Source: Rectinema subterraneum (GTDB taxonomy: Bacteria > Spirochaetota > Spirochaetia > Treponematales > Rectinemataceae). Taken from it: 64,000 nucleotides of DNA. The notes below the pieces were generated by a model. That model was not told where the DNA came from. It did not search any database and saw only the letters and a program-made list of their open reading frames with translations. The position numbers were made by a program, and so were the translations under genes. Where the stretch lies: positions 62,001 through 126,000 of the forward strand of contig WESA01000002.1 in NCBI GenBank assembly GCA_009768935.1, written 5' to 3'. This document shows, in pieces, positions 7,104 to 16,346 of this stretch; positions within the stretch are counted from its first letter, which is position 1, and each line of letters opens with the position of its first letter.

Positions 7104-9956
7104 ATGAACGAAAAAGACCCTTTATATGTACTCGATGTGTATGCTTTTATCTACCGATCATATTTCGCTTTTATTCGAAAGCCTTTGCGGAATTCGCTCG
7201 GGGAAAATGTTTCAGCGATATTTGGTTTTTTCCGATTTCTTTTTTCGCTTTTTGAACAAAGAAAGCCAATTCTGTTTGCTGCTGCTCTCGATTCCATCGG
7301 TCCGACCTTCCGACATGAACAATTTTTGACCTATAAAGCTACGCGTCAAAAGACCCCTGAAGATTTAATCGCTCAAATCCCCAAAATCGAGTCTATTCTT
7401 CGCGCTCTGGAAGTCCCCACAATTCGTTGCGAGGGCTATGAAGCTGATGATGTAATCGCGACGCTTGCAACACAATGCTCGCGCGAAAAGCGAGCTTGTT
7501 TCATTGTTTCAGGAGATAAAGATCTCTTGCAGCTCGTTGGCGGCTTTACGAAAGCCCTCCGTCCCTCAGAAGGTTTTTCTTTTCGAGAAATAAATGAGAA
7601 CGGTGTATTAAAAGAATGGGGGGTTTTGCCTGATCAAATCCGCGATTATCTTTCTTTAACCGGAGACGCATCGGATAATATCCCAGGCGTAAAAGGAATA
7701 GGTGATAAAACAGCACAGAAGCTCATTTCGCAGTTTGGTTCTCTCGATTCTATCTACCAGCATCTTAACGAAATTGAGCCAGAATCGCTCCGGAAAAAAT
7801 TGGAGGCGGGGAGGGAAGATGCTTTCCTATCAAAGGACCTAATCTCTCTTTGCGATAATGTTCCTTCATGCCCATCGGATGTTGCTTCGCTCAGAGCTTC
7901 ACTCAATATGGCAGCAGCAGCTCCCCTTTTATTAAGAGAAGAAATGAAAAGCTTGGTACCTGAGTCACTCAGAAATAAAAAAGGAGTACAAACCTCTGTC
8001 CCCAAAGCATCCACCAGAACAAGTGCGGAGGCAGATAAAAACGAAATACAAACCTCTGTCCCCAATTTGAGCAATAACCTGAAGCCCGAGGTGAAGCATG
8101 GAGAAGGCATTGCATCCATCGAAGCTCAAGCCTCTCAACAAAGTCCCAGCTTGTTTTCTCGTACTGACAATGTACCGGTTTATCAAGCCATTCTTGAAGA
8201 AGAGAAGCTTGAAGAAATAATCGATGCAGCGCTTGCTCATGGCGTCTGCGCATTTGATACAGAGACAAATTCGTTGGATTCCCATCATGCTCGTATTGTT
8301 GGGTTTTCGCTTTGTTACGAAGCGGGAAAAGCCTGGTATATTCCTTTGCTCAGCCCCGACTCAAAGTGCATACCCCATAAAAAGGCGCTTGCTGCTCTTT
8401 CACGATTGGTAAGTGCGACTCAGATGCTGCTCGTCGGACACAACCTCAAATTTGATATAAATGTTCTCGCTGCGGGAGGGACGGAGGTTACAAGCCCGTG
8501 TTTCGACACAATGGTTGCAGCATGGGTTCTCGATGCCGAAGCACCTTCCTTTTCGCTTTCTTCTGTTGCCGCGCGCTTTCTTGGGCTTTCGGGGCTTGAA
8601 TATGATCAAGTTGTGCCAAAGGGCGCCACATTTGCGGATGTTCCCCTCGCTACTGCTGTGCAATATGCAGCTGAAGATGCGGATTTTTCTTTTCGGCTTT
8701 ATCAGAGACTCTCGAAAGAAATCGACTCAGCACAGTTGCATAATGTTTTTTATGATATAGAAATGCCTCTCTTGCCTATTCTTGCCGAAATGGAGCGTAC
8801 TGGTATCCGCGTCGATGCAGATAAGCTCAGAGCATATGGAGTGGAGCTTGAGAATGAGCTTGCGAAGATTCAATCAGAAGTGTTCCATCTCGTCGGACAT
8901 GATTTTAATCTTGGCTCCCCTAAACAACTCGCCGATGTGCTCTTTGTCGAGCGCAAGCTGCCGGTTCAGAAGCGCACAAAGACCGGATTTTCTACCGACA
9001 CATCAGTGCTTGAGGAATTAGCTCCTCTCGACCCAGTGCCACAGCTTATTTTAAGGCATAGGCTTCTCACAAAGCTTCAAAATACATATATCGAGCCTCT
9101 TGCTGCGCTCGCAGAAACAAGCGGGCGAGTGCATACAACGTATGTCCAGACGGGAGCAGCGACGGGCAGACTTTCCAGTAGAGACCCAAATCTCCAGAAT
9201 ATTCCTATCCGCGATGAAGAAGGGCGCAGAATCCGTGAGGCTTTCATTGCCGAACCAGGGCATAAGCTTATTTCTGCAGATTATTCGCAAATCGAACTTG
9301 TTGTAATGGCGCATCTTTCCAAAGATCCAAATCTGAAAAAAGCATTCAAAGAAAAAGTGGATATCCACAAGCGCACAGCATCTTTCATTTTCGGAATCCC
9401 GGAAGACCAGGTTGATGCAAGCCAGCGACGCATTGCTAAAACTATCAACTTCGGCGTTATTTATGGAATGAGCGCGTTCAGGCTCGCACGCGACCTGGGA
9501 ATTTCTAATGCGCTTGCAAAAGAATTTATTGATTCATATTTTTCAACATATTCAGGGATTGCTGAATTTATAAAAAGAACTATAGAAGAAGCTCAAGAGA
9601 CCGGCATAACATCGACGCTTTTTGGTCGAAAGCGAAGAATTCTCGGGATTAACTCCAGAAACAAGACAGAGCAGCAAGCTGCACATAGAGTCGCAGTCAA
9701 TACGCCAATTCAGGGTACTGCTGCTGATATCGTTAAAATCGCCATGATAAAGATACATCGTGCGTTGGCTACTCAAATGCCTGAAGTAAGGATGCTTCTT
9801 CAGGTTCATGATGAGCTGATATTTGAGGCTCCTGAAAGCTCTGTCCCCGCTGCGATTGATTTAATCAAGGAAGAAATGGAACATGCTGTGCAGCTGGACG
9901 TGCCGCTTCGGGTGAGTGTGGAATCTGCTATTTCCTGGGGCGATATGCACCTGTAA
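7104..9956 (+). CDS. polA: DNA polymerase I
   Basis: 950 residues with all three domains. The 5'-3' nuclease (1-290) has SGDKDLLQLV and the H3TH region DNIPGVKGIGDKTAQ. The 3'-5' exonuclease (from ~370) has FDTETNSL, with the catalytic D and E kept, and the later HNLKFD and AEDADF, so proofreading is probably active. The polymerase has motif A SADYSQIELVVMAHL, motif B RRIAKTINFGVIYGM and motif C LLQVHDELIFEAP. Five micro-repeats are embedded. They are at 7556 (reads RPSE), at 7991 and 8051 (TSVP twice, 20 residues apart in the linker before the exonuclease), at 8478 (GTEV in the exonuclease) and at 9837 (SSVP directly after motif C). GGAG lies six bases upstream of ATG. Confidence 0.97.
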   Translation: MNEKDPLYVLDVYAFIYRSYFAFIRKPLRNSLGENVSAIFGFFRFLFSLFEQRKPILFAAALDSIGPTFRHEQFLTYKATRQKTPEDLIAQIPKIESILRALEVPTIRCEGYEADDVIATLATQCSREKRACFIVSGDKDLLQLVGGFTKALRPSEGFSFREINENGVLKEWGVLPDQIRDYLSLTGDASDNIPGVKGIGDKTAQKLISQFGSLDSIYQHLNEIEPESLRKKLEAGREDAFLSKDLISLCDNVPSCPSDVASLRASLNMAAAAPLLLREEMKSLVPESLRNKKGVQTSVPKASTRTSAEADKNEIQTSVPNLSNNLKPEVKHGEGIASIEAQASQQSPSLFSRTDNVPVYQAILEEEKLEEIIDAALAHGVCAFDTETNSLDSHHARIVGFSLCYEAGKAWYIPLLSPDSKCIPHKKALAALSRLVSATQMLLVGHNLKFDINVLAAGGTEVTSPCFDTMVAAWVLDAEAPSFSLSSVAARFLGLSGLEYDQVVPKGATFADVPLATAVQYAAEDADFSFRLYQRLSKEIDSAQLHNVFYDIEMPLLPILAEMERTGIRVDADKLRAYGVELENELAKIQSEVFHLVGHDFNLGSPKQLADVLFVERKLPVQKRTKTGFSTDTSVLEELAPLDPVPQLILRHRLLTKLQNTYIEPLAALAETSGRVHTTYVQTGAATGRLSSRDPNLQNIPIRDEEGRRIREAFIAEPGHKLISADYSQIELVVMAHLSKDPNLKKAFKEKVDIHKRTASFIFGIPEDQVDASQRRIAKTINFGVIYGMSAFRLARDLGISNALAKEFIDSYFSTYSGIAEFIKRTIEEAQETGITSTLFGRKRRILGINSRNKTEQQAAHRVAVNTPIQGTAADIVKIAMIKIHRALATQMPEVRMLLQVHDELIFEAPESSVPAAIDLIKEEMEHAVQLDVPLRVSVESAISWGDMHL
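7988..8064 (+). repeat. Pair of family A repeats 60 bases apart in polA
   Basis: The 18-base string TACAAACCTCTGTCCCCA occurs twice with a spacing of exactly 60 bases and is read in the same frame (QTSVP twice), in the linker between the 5' nuclease and the proofreading domain. Confidence 0.85.
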
Positions 9957-9999
9957 TAATCCGCGGTGAAATATATGATCTAGGAAAGGCAGGAATGCA

Positions 10000-10605
10000 A
10001 TGCATATAATCGGGCTTACTGGCGGCTATTGCGCTGGAAAGAATGAAGTAGCAAAGATTCTGTCGGCATATGGTTGGGAGGTGGTTGATGTGGACAAACT
10101 GGGCCATGCAGCGCTTTCGCTCTCTTCCCTCGCTATAAAACATGCATTCGGATCTCATGTCATGAATGAAGATGGTTCGGTGGATCGAACAAAGCTGGGA
10201 CAGATTGTCTTTTCTAATGCCCAACAGATGCAAATTCTCGAATCCCTCGTGCATCCTGCTATGCTCTCCCTACTTGACAGGGAAATTCAAAGAGCCCGCG
10301 AGCAAAAAAAAGAAAAATTCTGCATAAATGCCGCGCTTCTCTACCGTTTTCCTCAGCTTTCATTGTGCGAAGCTGTGATCGAAGTGCAGGCACCGCTGTT
10401 TCTGCGCGTTTCGCGTGCGAAAAAAAGGGACAATTTATCTGCAACAAGAGCGCTGAAAAGAATTTTTAGTCAAAGAGAACTCTGGAAATTGAGGCCCAGA
10501 AAAGGCGCCAAGGTTTTTATTCTTTTGAATTCTGGAAAGAAAGAACAACTTGAGAACAAAACCAAAAAGCTGATTGAGAAACTTTCGCAGGATTTGCAGA
10601 GATAA
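10000..10605 (+). CDS. coaE: Dephospho-CoA kinase
   Basis: 201 residues. It phosphorylates dephospho-CoA in the last step of CoA synthesis. The P-loop is GLTGGYCAGKNEVA. The family norm is GGIGSGKS, so the usual Ser/Thr after GK is Asn here. I recall spirochaete CoaE proteins having a similar YCAGKN loop. The VDVDKLGH and SVDRTKLGQIVF motifs are present, as is LVHPAMLSLLDREI. The middle ADxPLL region is altered to INAALLYR. It follows polA by 43 bases and probably shares its transcript. No micro-repeat lies inside. Confidence 0.9.
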   Translation: MHIIGLTGGYCAGKNEVAKILSAYGWEVVDVDKLGHAALSLSSLAIKHAFGSHVMNEDGSVDRTKLGQIVFSNAQQMQILESLVHPAMLSLLDREIQRAREQKKEKFCINAALLYRFPQLSLCEAVIEVQAPLFLRVSRAKKRDNLSATRALKRIFSQRELWKLRPRKGAKVFILLNSGKKEQLENKTKKLIEKLSQDLQR

Positions 10606-10660
10606 TCATCCTTTATATTGCGACAGCAAATGCCGATTATAAAAATGTAGGGGTATGTAC

Positions 10661-11419
10661 ATGTCTGATAGATCGAAAAAAATTCTTTGGATAGCAGTAG
10701 CAGTCAGCGGTTTCGCGCTGGTGGTGTTTCTGGCAGCCTTTCTCTTGTTTCCACCTTCAGAAGCATCAGAATCACGACCATTCGATCTGACAAGAAGATC
10801 CCCTTCAAAACCTCTGTCCCCGAATGATTTCTCTGCTTTCCCCAGCATTGTTGTCCAGCCTTCTGGTGAGAGCTCTCAACTACCCACAGACTCGCAGGCG
10901 AATAGTACGAGCGAGAAGAAATCTTCGAGTACAGTCATAGTAGTACCCGCTCCTGCAGCAAATCAGACTAATATGAATGCATCGCAGACTGAAGGAGAAT
11001 CGGCAGTCGCCAGTTCGGCACCTAAGCCAGCCTCCTCTTCAGTTTCTGGACAATCCGCGGTAAAAACTCCGCAAACCTCCGTCCCCGCAGCAAAGCCTCC
11101 TGCTACTTCTGTGGCTCCTGTTCCGGCTGCAAAGCCTGCCTCACCTCCGTCCCCACCGCCGTCCACCAAAGCGGCATCGAGCGCGGAATATTGGATTCAG
11201 GTTGGAAGTTTTTCCGCAAAAGGCACAGCAGACAAATTGCGTGATGAATTTACTGCTCGTGGCATGACTTCAATCATTGCAGTCAAGGAGATCGGAGGAC
11301 GAAACTATTATCAGGTCAAAGTAGGCCCTTATCCTTCCGCGGATGAAGCAAAAAAATGGCTGTCTACGGTTAAGGCGGTACAAGGGGCAAGCCAGGATGC
11401 GTTTGTGACCACACGTTAA
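10661..11419 (+). CDS. SPOR-domain membrane protein
   Basis: About 252 residues. A single membrane helix at residues 8-30 is followed by a long Pro/Ser/Ala-rich periplasmic linker. The C-terminal SPOR domain (from EYWIQVGSFSAKGTADKL to the end) binds denuded peptidoglycan glycans at division sites. Three micro-repeats lie in the linker: 10809-10821, 11074-11086 (read as TSVP) and 11143-11154. A fourth, at 11426-11438, is just after the stop. I preferred the ATG at 10661, seven bases after AGGGG; the ATG at 10655 is too close to that site. Third gene of the polA-coaE-SPOR group. Confidence 0.88.
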   Translation: MSDRSKKILWIAVAVSGFALVVFLAAFLLFPPSEASESRPFDLTRRSPSKPLSPNDFSAFPSIVVQPSGESSQLPTDSQANSTSEKKSSSTVIVVPAPAANQTNMNASQTEGESAVASSAPKPASSSVSGQSAVKTPQTSVPAAKPPATSVAPVPAAKPASPPSPPPSTKAASSAEYWIQVGSFSAKGTADKLRDEFTARGMTSIIAVKEIGGRNYYQVKVGPYPSADEAKKWLSTVKAVQGASQDAFVTTR

Positions 11420-11463
11420 TCACTAAACCTCTGTCCCCATCGCAGCTATTTTGAATAATTCAT

Positions 11464-11492
11464 TTGACAGCTGGCAAAATGGAGGCTACACT
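11464..11492 (+). promoter_or_regulatory. Promoter of the BMP nucleoside transporter operon
   Basis: -35 TTGACA (11464-11469), a 17-base spacer, -10 TACACT (11487-11492). The 5' leader then has a GAAA-tetraloop hairpin GCAGCGC/GTGCTGC at 11497-11514. I looked for a purine riboswitch here and did not find its conserved core. Confidence 0.75.
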
Positions 11493-11559
11493 TTTTGCAG
11501 CGCGAAAGTGCTGCCGGGCTTGATCCGGTATGATTCTGTTTTGGAGAAAGGAGCCTTCA

Positions 11560-12633
11560 ATGAGAAAGATCGTTCTTGGTCTCATCGCGATTCTCATGCT
11601 GGTTTCGCTCGTGTTGCCCGCCACCGCACAAGCAAAGAAACCTCTCAAGGTCGCGTTTGTCTATATTGGCCCGCCGGGTGATCTCGGGTGGACCTATGAA
11701 CACGAACGCGGTCGTCTTGCGGCGCAGAAATATTTCGGTGACAAGATCGAAACTAAGTACATAGAGAATGTGCCGGAAGGCCCTGATGCTGAGCGTGTAA
11801 TCCGTCAGTATGCAATTCAGGGCTATGATGTGATCTTTACGACCAGCTTTGGATACATGGATCCGACTTACGCAGTCGCCCAGGAATTCCCCAAGGTCAT
11901 TTTTGAGCATTGCTCGGGATACAAGACTGCTCCCAATATGGCAACCTACTTCGGACGTATTGAGGAAGCTCGCTATCTCACAGGCATAATCGCGGGCCGC
12001 ATGACAAAATCCAACAAGATTGGCTATGTCGCAGCATTCCCGATTCCGGAAGTCGTGAGAGGCATCAATGGGTTTACGCTTGGCGTTCGCTCGGTCAACC
12101 CGAACGCCAAAGTGCAAGTCGTGTGGACGAATACCTGGTACGATCCAGTAAAGGAACGTGAAGCCGCAGTCGCTCTTCTCGATGCAGGATGCGATATCAT
12201 CGCTCAGCACCAGGACACCACGGAACCTCAGAAAGCAGCTCAGGAGCGCGGCAAGCTTTCGATTGGCTACGATTCGGATATGGGAAAATTTGTGGGCGAC
12301 ACTGTGCTCGCAAGCGCTGTGTGGAACTGGGAAACCTACTACATTGCCACCATTCAGAACATTTTGAATGGTACCTGGAAAACGCATGAGTTCTGGGGAG
12401 GACTGAAAGATAATATCGCAAAGCTCTCAGATCTGAGCCCGCGCGTTCCTGCAAATGTCAGAAAGGAAGTTGAAGACGCACAGAAGAAGATCCTGAGCGG
12501 ATGGAAAATTTTCTCCGGTCCGATCAAGGACCAGAGTGGCAAAGTTGTTTACAAAGCTGGCGAAGTTGTGCCAGATGACAAGCAGCTCTCGATGGATTGG
12601 TTTGTCGAGGGCGTTGTCGGCAAAGTGCAATAA
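11560..12633 (+). CDS. BMP-family ABC transporter substrate-binding protein (nucleoside/purine)
   Basis: 357 residues. N-terminal signal peptide with hydrophobic core IVLGLIAILMLVSLVLP and probable cleavage after ATAQA. No lipobox cysteine is visible. The mature part is a BMP/PnrA-like fold: VAFVYIGPPGDLGWTY at the start, YDVIFTTSFGYMDP, ARYLTGIIAGRMTKSNKIGYVAAF and IAQHQDTTEPQ in the hinge region. BMP proteins bind purine nucleosides, or adenine in some relatives, and the downstream genes all fit purine use. The start is ATG at 11560 because AAAGGAG lies seven bases upstream; the open frame extends 30 bases further without support. A strong hairpin follows, so this gene is probably expressed above the transporter genes. 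Confidence 0.92.
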   Translation: MRKIVLGLIAILMLVSLVLPATAQAKKPLKVAFVYIGPPGDLGWTYEHERGRLAAQKYFGDKIETKYIENVPEGPDAERVIRQYAIQGYDVIFTTSFGYMDPTYAVAQEFPKVIFEHCSGYKTAPNMATYFGRIEEARYLTGIIAGRMTKSNKIGYVAAFPIPEVVRGINGFTLGVRSVNPNAKVQVVWTNTWYDPVKEREAAVALLDAGCDIIAQHQDTTEPQKAAQERGKLSIGYDSDMGKFVGDTVLASAVWNWETYYIATIQNILNGTWKTHEFWGGLKDNIAKLSDLSPRVPANVRKEVEDAQKKILSGWKIFSGPIKDQSGKVVYKAGEVVPDDKQLSMDWFVEGVVGKVQ

Positions 12634-12644
12634 GCTATCCACAG

Positions 12645-12681
12645 CCGGTATGCGTTTCTCAGGCGCGCATACCGGTTTTTT
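12645..12681 (+). terminator. Intrinsic terminator/attenuator after the binding-protein gene
   Basis: Perfect 10-base stem CCGGTATGCG (12645-12654) with CGCATACCGG (12666-12675), followed by six T (12676-12681). It lies between the binding protein and its ATPase, so partial readthrough would give the usual excess of binding protein over the membrane parts. Confidence 0.85.
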
Positions 12682-12770
12682 GTACATGTTCCTGTCAGCC
12701 GAGGCAGGACAATAATTGCTTCCGGATGTTTTCAGCCTGAGAATCATAAAGAAAACGCAGGAATCAGCTG

Positions 12771-14300
12771 ATGAGCGAAACCGTCATTCCAAAAGTGGAA
12801 ATGCGAGGTATCTCCAAGTCTTTTCCAGGAGTGCTCGCAAATGATTGCGTCGATTTGATGTTGCATAGAAGCGAAGTGCTCGCTTTGCTTGGAGAAAACG
12901 GAGCGGGCAAGAGCACGCTGATGAATGTGCTTTGTGGCCTGTATCGGCCGGATAAAGGTGAAATCTATATCAATGGCTCATATGCTGACATTCATTCTCC
13001 CCGCGATGCACAGAAGTATGGCATTGGCATGGTCCATCAAAACTTCAAGCTTGTTGATTCGATGAGCGTGCTTGAAAACATCATCCTGGGCTTGAAAGAC
13101 GAGCCATTTATTCCCGATTTCAAGCGGGTGCGGCAGCGGCTTGTCGATCTTGCCGCGCAATATCATTTGAAAGTCGATCCGAATGCGAATATTTGGCAGC
13201 TTTCGGTAGGTGAACAGCAACGTGTTGAGATTCTTAAACTTCTCTATCGCAATGCTGAGATTCTCATTCTCGACGAGCCGACAGCAGTGCTCACTCCACA
13301 GGAGTCTCACGAACTCAGCCGCGTAGTACATGCGATGAAACAAGAAGGGAAATCTGCTGTTTTTATTACTCATAAAATGGAAGAAGTGATGGAATTTTCC
13401 GATCGCGTCATGGTCCTTAGAAAAGGCAAGGTCGTCGCTGAAGCCCGCACCGCTGACACCACACCGAAGGAGCTTGCGCGCATGATGGTCGGGCGCGAGG
13501 TCCTGTTTCAAATCGAAAAAAAGCCATTCTGCCCGGGAGAGGTCGTCCTTGAGCTGTCGAATATAGATGCGCTAGGGGACAGAGGTTTGCTCGCGCTCAA
13601 TAATGTATCCTTCCAGCTGAGAGCTGGCGAGATCCTCGGTATCGCTGGTGTCGCAGGGAATGGCCAGCGCGAGCTCGCTGAAGTGGTCACTGGGCTCAGG
13701 CGATCGACGAAGGGCGCGCTCCGAATCGGCAACAAGGACATGACGAACAAGTCCCCTCTTGAGATTATTCGCCAGGGAGTAGCGCATATCCCGCAAGACC
13801 GATCTTCAGTCGGAGCCGTTGGGGATTTGAGCGTCGCTTCGAATCTGGCTATGAAGCAATATCGCTCTCGTCCTCTTGCTGCAGGTATATTTCTCCTGCC
13901 CAAGAGGATTGTCGATCTTGCCCGCGCGCTGATCGAAAAGTTCCATATTGCAACGCCATCACCGCAGACACAGGTTAAATTTCTCTCGGGCGGGAATGTT
14001 CAGAAGACGATTCTCGCGCGCGAAATCGGCGCTGCCCGGACAGTGATGGTTGCAGTCTATCCTTCCCGCGGGCTCGATGTCGGAGCTACTGAGACTGTGC
14101 GCCGTCAGCTTATCAACCAGAGGGACGGAGGTTTGGGAGTGCTCTTCTTTTCCGAGGATCTGGACGAGCTATTGCAGGTTTCGGATCGAATTGCGGTTCT
14201 GTTCGAAGGGAGAATCATGGGGATTTTCGACGCGGATAAGGCTGACATTGAGCAAATCGGCATGCTGATGGCAGGGATGAGCAAGGAGGCCACCGCATGA
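12771..14300 (+). CDS. ABC transporter ATP-binding protein, two nucleotide-binding domains (nucleoside type)
   Basis: 509 residues, two fused ABC domains as in sugar and nucleoside importers. Domain 1 (residues ~8-240) has Walker [10 protein letters not shown], signature LSVGEQQR and Walker B LILDEPTAVL. Domain 2 has a degenerate P-loop (GVAGNGQRE), signature LSGGNVQKT and YPSRGLDVG in place of a full Walker B. This is usual for this family, where only one site is catalytic. Two micro-repeats are present: 13575-13587 reads GDRG at the start of domain 2, and 14122-14133 reads RDGG before the SEDLDEL switch. It overlaps the permease by four bases (ATGA). Confidence 0.93.
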   Translation: MSETVIPKVEMRGISKSFPGVLANDCVDLMLHRSEVLALLGENGAGKSTLMNVLCGLYRPDKGEIYINGSYADIHSPRDAQKYGIGMVHQNFKLVDSMSVLENIILGLKDEPFIPDFKRVRQRLVDLAAQYHLKVDPNANIWQLSVGEQQRVEILKLLYRNAEILILDEPTAVLTPQESHELSRVVHAMKQEGKSAVFITHKMEEVMEFSDRVMVLRKGKVVAEARTADTTPKELARMMVGREVLFQIEKKPFCPGEVVLELSNIDALGDRGLLALNNVSFQLRAGEILGIAGVAGNGQRELAEVVTGLRRSTKGALRIGNKDMTNKSPLEIIRQGVAHIPQDRSSVGAVGDLSVASNLAMKQYRSRPLAAGIFLLPKRIVDLARALIEKFHIATPSPQTQVKFLSGGNVQKTILAREIGAARTVMVAVYPSRGLDVGATETVRRQLINQRDGGLGVLFFSEDLDELLQVSDRIAVLFEGRIMGIFDADKADIEQIGMLMAGMSKEATA

Positions 14301-15391
14301 AGTTTGTATTTGAGAAGCGGAAGTCAACCTCTGTCCCCGCGCTCATCCTTGTCCCGCTTATTTCGTTCGCGGTGTCGCTGGTGCTGACCGCATTGCTGCT
14401 GGCGATTTTCGGGGCTGATCCTTTCAAGACTTATGCGGCAATGGCAGTTGGAGCCTTTGGTACTTCACATGGTTTTGCAGAGACGCTGGTCAAGGCAATT
14501 CCGCTCATGATGACGGGATTGGGTGTTGCTATCGCATTCAGGCTCAAGTTCTGGAATATCGGTGCGGAGGGGCAGCTCACTCTTGGCGGTGTTGCGGCGG
14601 CGGGGGTTGCGCTCTTCATGGAACGCTACTTTCCGGGACGCTCGCTCCTCTTTGCGGCGCTTTTTGGGGGTTTGCTCGCGGGAGCGCTGTGGGCAGGGAT
14701 CCCTGCGATTCTCAAGACAACGCTCAAGGTTGATGAAACGCTTGTAACCCTGATGATGAACTATATTGCGATACTGTATTCGGAGTTTTTGTATTACGGG
14801 CCCTGGCGCGACCCGAAAGGGTATGGATTCCCCGGCTCTCGCATGTTCTCGGCAAATGCATGGCTGCCTCGCATTATGGGACGAGCCCATGTCGGAATCT
14901 GGGTCGGAATTGCGCTTGCAATCATTCTTTGGCTCGTGCTCAAGCGCACGCGCTGGGGATTCGAATTGCAGATTATCGGCGCAAGCCAGAAAGCAGCGCG
15001 CTATCAGGGAATTGCTGTGGAACGGAATATTATTCTTGCGGTGATGCTTTCGGGTGCATTGTGCGGACTTGCAGGCGCATTCGAGATTACTGGTATATCG
15101 CACCGGCTTCAGCAAGGGCTGTCGATTGGCTATGGCTACACTGCAATCATCGTCGCCTGGATGAGCCAGCTCAATCCTTTAGCTGTGCCGTTTGTGGCGA
15201 TAGCGCTTGCTGGGCTGTCGGTTGGGGGCGATCAAGTGCAAATGGTGATGGGATTGCCTGCAGCGATGGGAGTTGTCATGCAAGGGCTCATCCTATTCCC
15301 GATGCTTGCGGGGTCTCTCTTTACTGAATACCGGTTCCTCGTTGTAAAGCCTGAGCCGCGGGCAGCGTGCCCCGAACCGAGCCAGGAGTGA
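14297..15391 (+). CDS. ABC transporter permease (BMP nucleoside system, subunit 1)
   Basis: 364 residues with about nine to ten membrane segments. It belongs to the BPD_transp_2 (RbsC/LivH-like) permease family. The EAA-like segment GAEGQLTLGGVAAAGVAL and KTTLKVDETLVTLMMNYIA are typical of nucleoside permeases of the YufP/NupP kind. A micro-repeat (14326-14338) reads TSVP at residues 11-14, just before the first helix. The start overlaps the ATPase stop, and the second permease follows after four bases. It moves purine nucleosides or bases across the inner membrane with the BMP protein. Confidence 0.92.
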   Translation: MKFVFEKRKSTSVPALILVPLISFAVSLVLTALLLAIFGADPFKTYAAMAVGAFGTSHGFAETLVKAIPLMMTGLGVAIAFRLKFWNIGAEGQLTLGGVAAAGVALFMERYFPGRSLLFAALFGGLLAGALWAGIPAILKTTLKVDETLVTLMMNYIAILYSEFLYYGPWRDPKGYGFPGSRMFSANAWLPRIMGRAHVGIWVGIALAIILWLVLKRTRWGFELQIIGASQKAARYQGIAVERNIILAVMLSGALCGLAGAFEITGISHRLQQGLSIGYGYTAIIVAWMSQLNPLAVPFVAIALAGLSVGGDQVQMVMGLPAAMGVVMQGLILFPMLAGSLFTEYRFLVVKPEPRAACPEPSQE

Positions 15392-15395
15392 TGCC

Positions 15396-16346
15396 ATGGA
15401 TTTTCTGACTTCGATTTTGACCATCACGATTCGCGCAGGTACAAGCCTTACGATAGCGACAATCGGCGAAATTCTTACGGAGCGGAGCGGCATTCTCAAT
15501 CTGGGAGTCGAGGGGATCATGCTCATGGGGGCGCTCTCTGCATTCACAGCGGTATTCTACAGTCACAGCATAGCGATTGGCCTATTGGTAGCGATAGGAG
15601 TTGGAGGATTGCTTGCGCTTTTGCACGCTTTTCTGACTACGACAATGAGGGCAAATCAGGTTGTGTCGGGGCTTTCGATTACGCTCTTCGGAACAGGTTT
15701 TTCGTCGTTTTTGGGTCAGAGGCTAGGACCGGTAGCGAATAATTTCAGGCTTGTGGGCTTGCGCGCGGAACGAATAGTCCCTCTCGCGCCAGAATGGGTG
15801 AAGCAGATCCCTATAATTTCAGCTTTTTTCAATCAGGATATTATTACCTATCTCGTCTATATTCTGCTGCCGCTTGCCTGGTTCTTTCTGTATAAAACAA
15901 GACCCGGCTTGTGGCTCAGGTCGGTGGGCGAAGATCCGCAGACTGCGGATGCGATGGGCATCGATGTAACGAAGACGCGCTATCTGTACACTATTCTTGG
16001 CGGCATGATGATCGCACTGGGAGGCGCACATCTTTCGCTCTCCTATACGCCTGGCTGGTCGGAAAACATCACAGGCGGACGGGGATGGATTGTCATTGCG
16101 CTCGTCATTTTTTCGATGTGGAATCCGGCTCGGGCGGTGTGGGGTGCACTGCTCTTTGGCGGGATCAATGCTGTTCAGTTTCGCTTGCAAGCTTCGGGCA
16201 CGAGCATTCCGGCAAACTTCCTCAACATGATGCCCTATATCGGTACGATAATTGTGCTTGTCGTCATGACATGGTGGGAAGCGCTTTCGAAAAAAGTCGG
16301 CGCTCCGGCTGCGCTCGGTACTTCCTACATGCGGGAGGATAAATGA
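15396..16346 (+). CDS. ABC transporter permease (BMP nucleoside system, subunit 2)
   Basis: 316 residues with about eight to nine membrane segments. The N-terminal motif TIGEILTERSGILNLGVEGIMLMGA is a signature of the NupQ/YufQ group of nucleoside permeases. It pairs with the preceding permease to form the channel. It has AGGAG upstream of ATG and overlaps the adenine deaminase gene by four bases (ATGA), which ties uptake to the first catabolic step. No micro-repeat lies inside. Confidence 0.92.
   Translation: MDFLTSILTITIRAGTSLTIATIGEILTERSGILNLGVEGIMLMGALSAFTAVFYSHSIAIGLLVAIGVGGLLALLHAFLTTTMRANQVVSGLSITLFGTGFSSFLGQRLGPVANNFRLVGLRAERIVPLAPEWVKQIPIISAFFNQDIITYLVYILLPLAWFFLYKTRPGLWLRSVGEDPQTADAMGIDVTKTRYLYTILGGMMIALGGAHLSLSYTPGWSENITGGRGWIVIALVIFSMWNPARAVWGALLFGGINAVQFRLQASGTSIPANFLNMMPYIGTIIVLVVMTWWEALSKKVGAPAALGTSYMREDK

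Noticed and set aside
7049-7255. Small ORF overlapping the polA start
   Set aside because: No ribosome site, overlaps the nuclease domain of polA in another frame and looks like a shadow.
11420-11559. Purine riboswitch before the nucleoside transporter
   Set aside because: The leader has one tetraloop hairpin, but I could not find the conserved three-way junction core of the purine aptamer.
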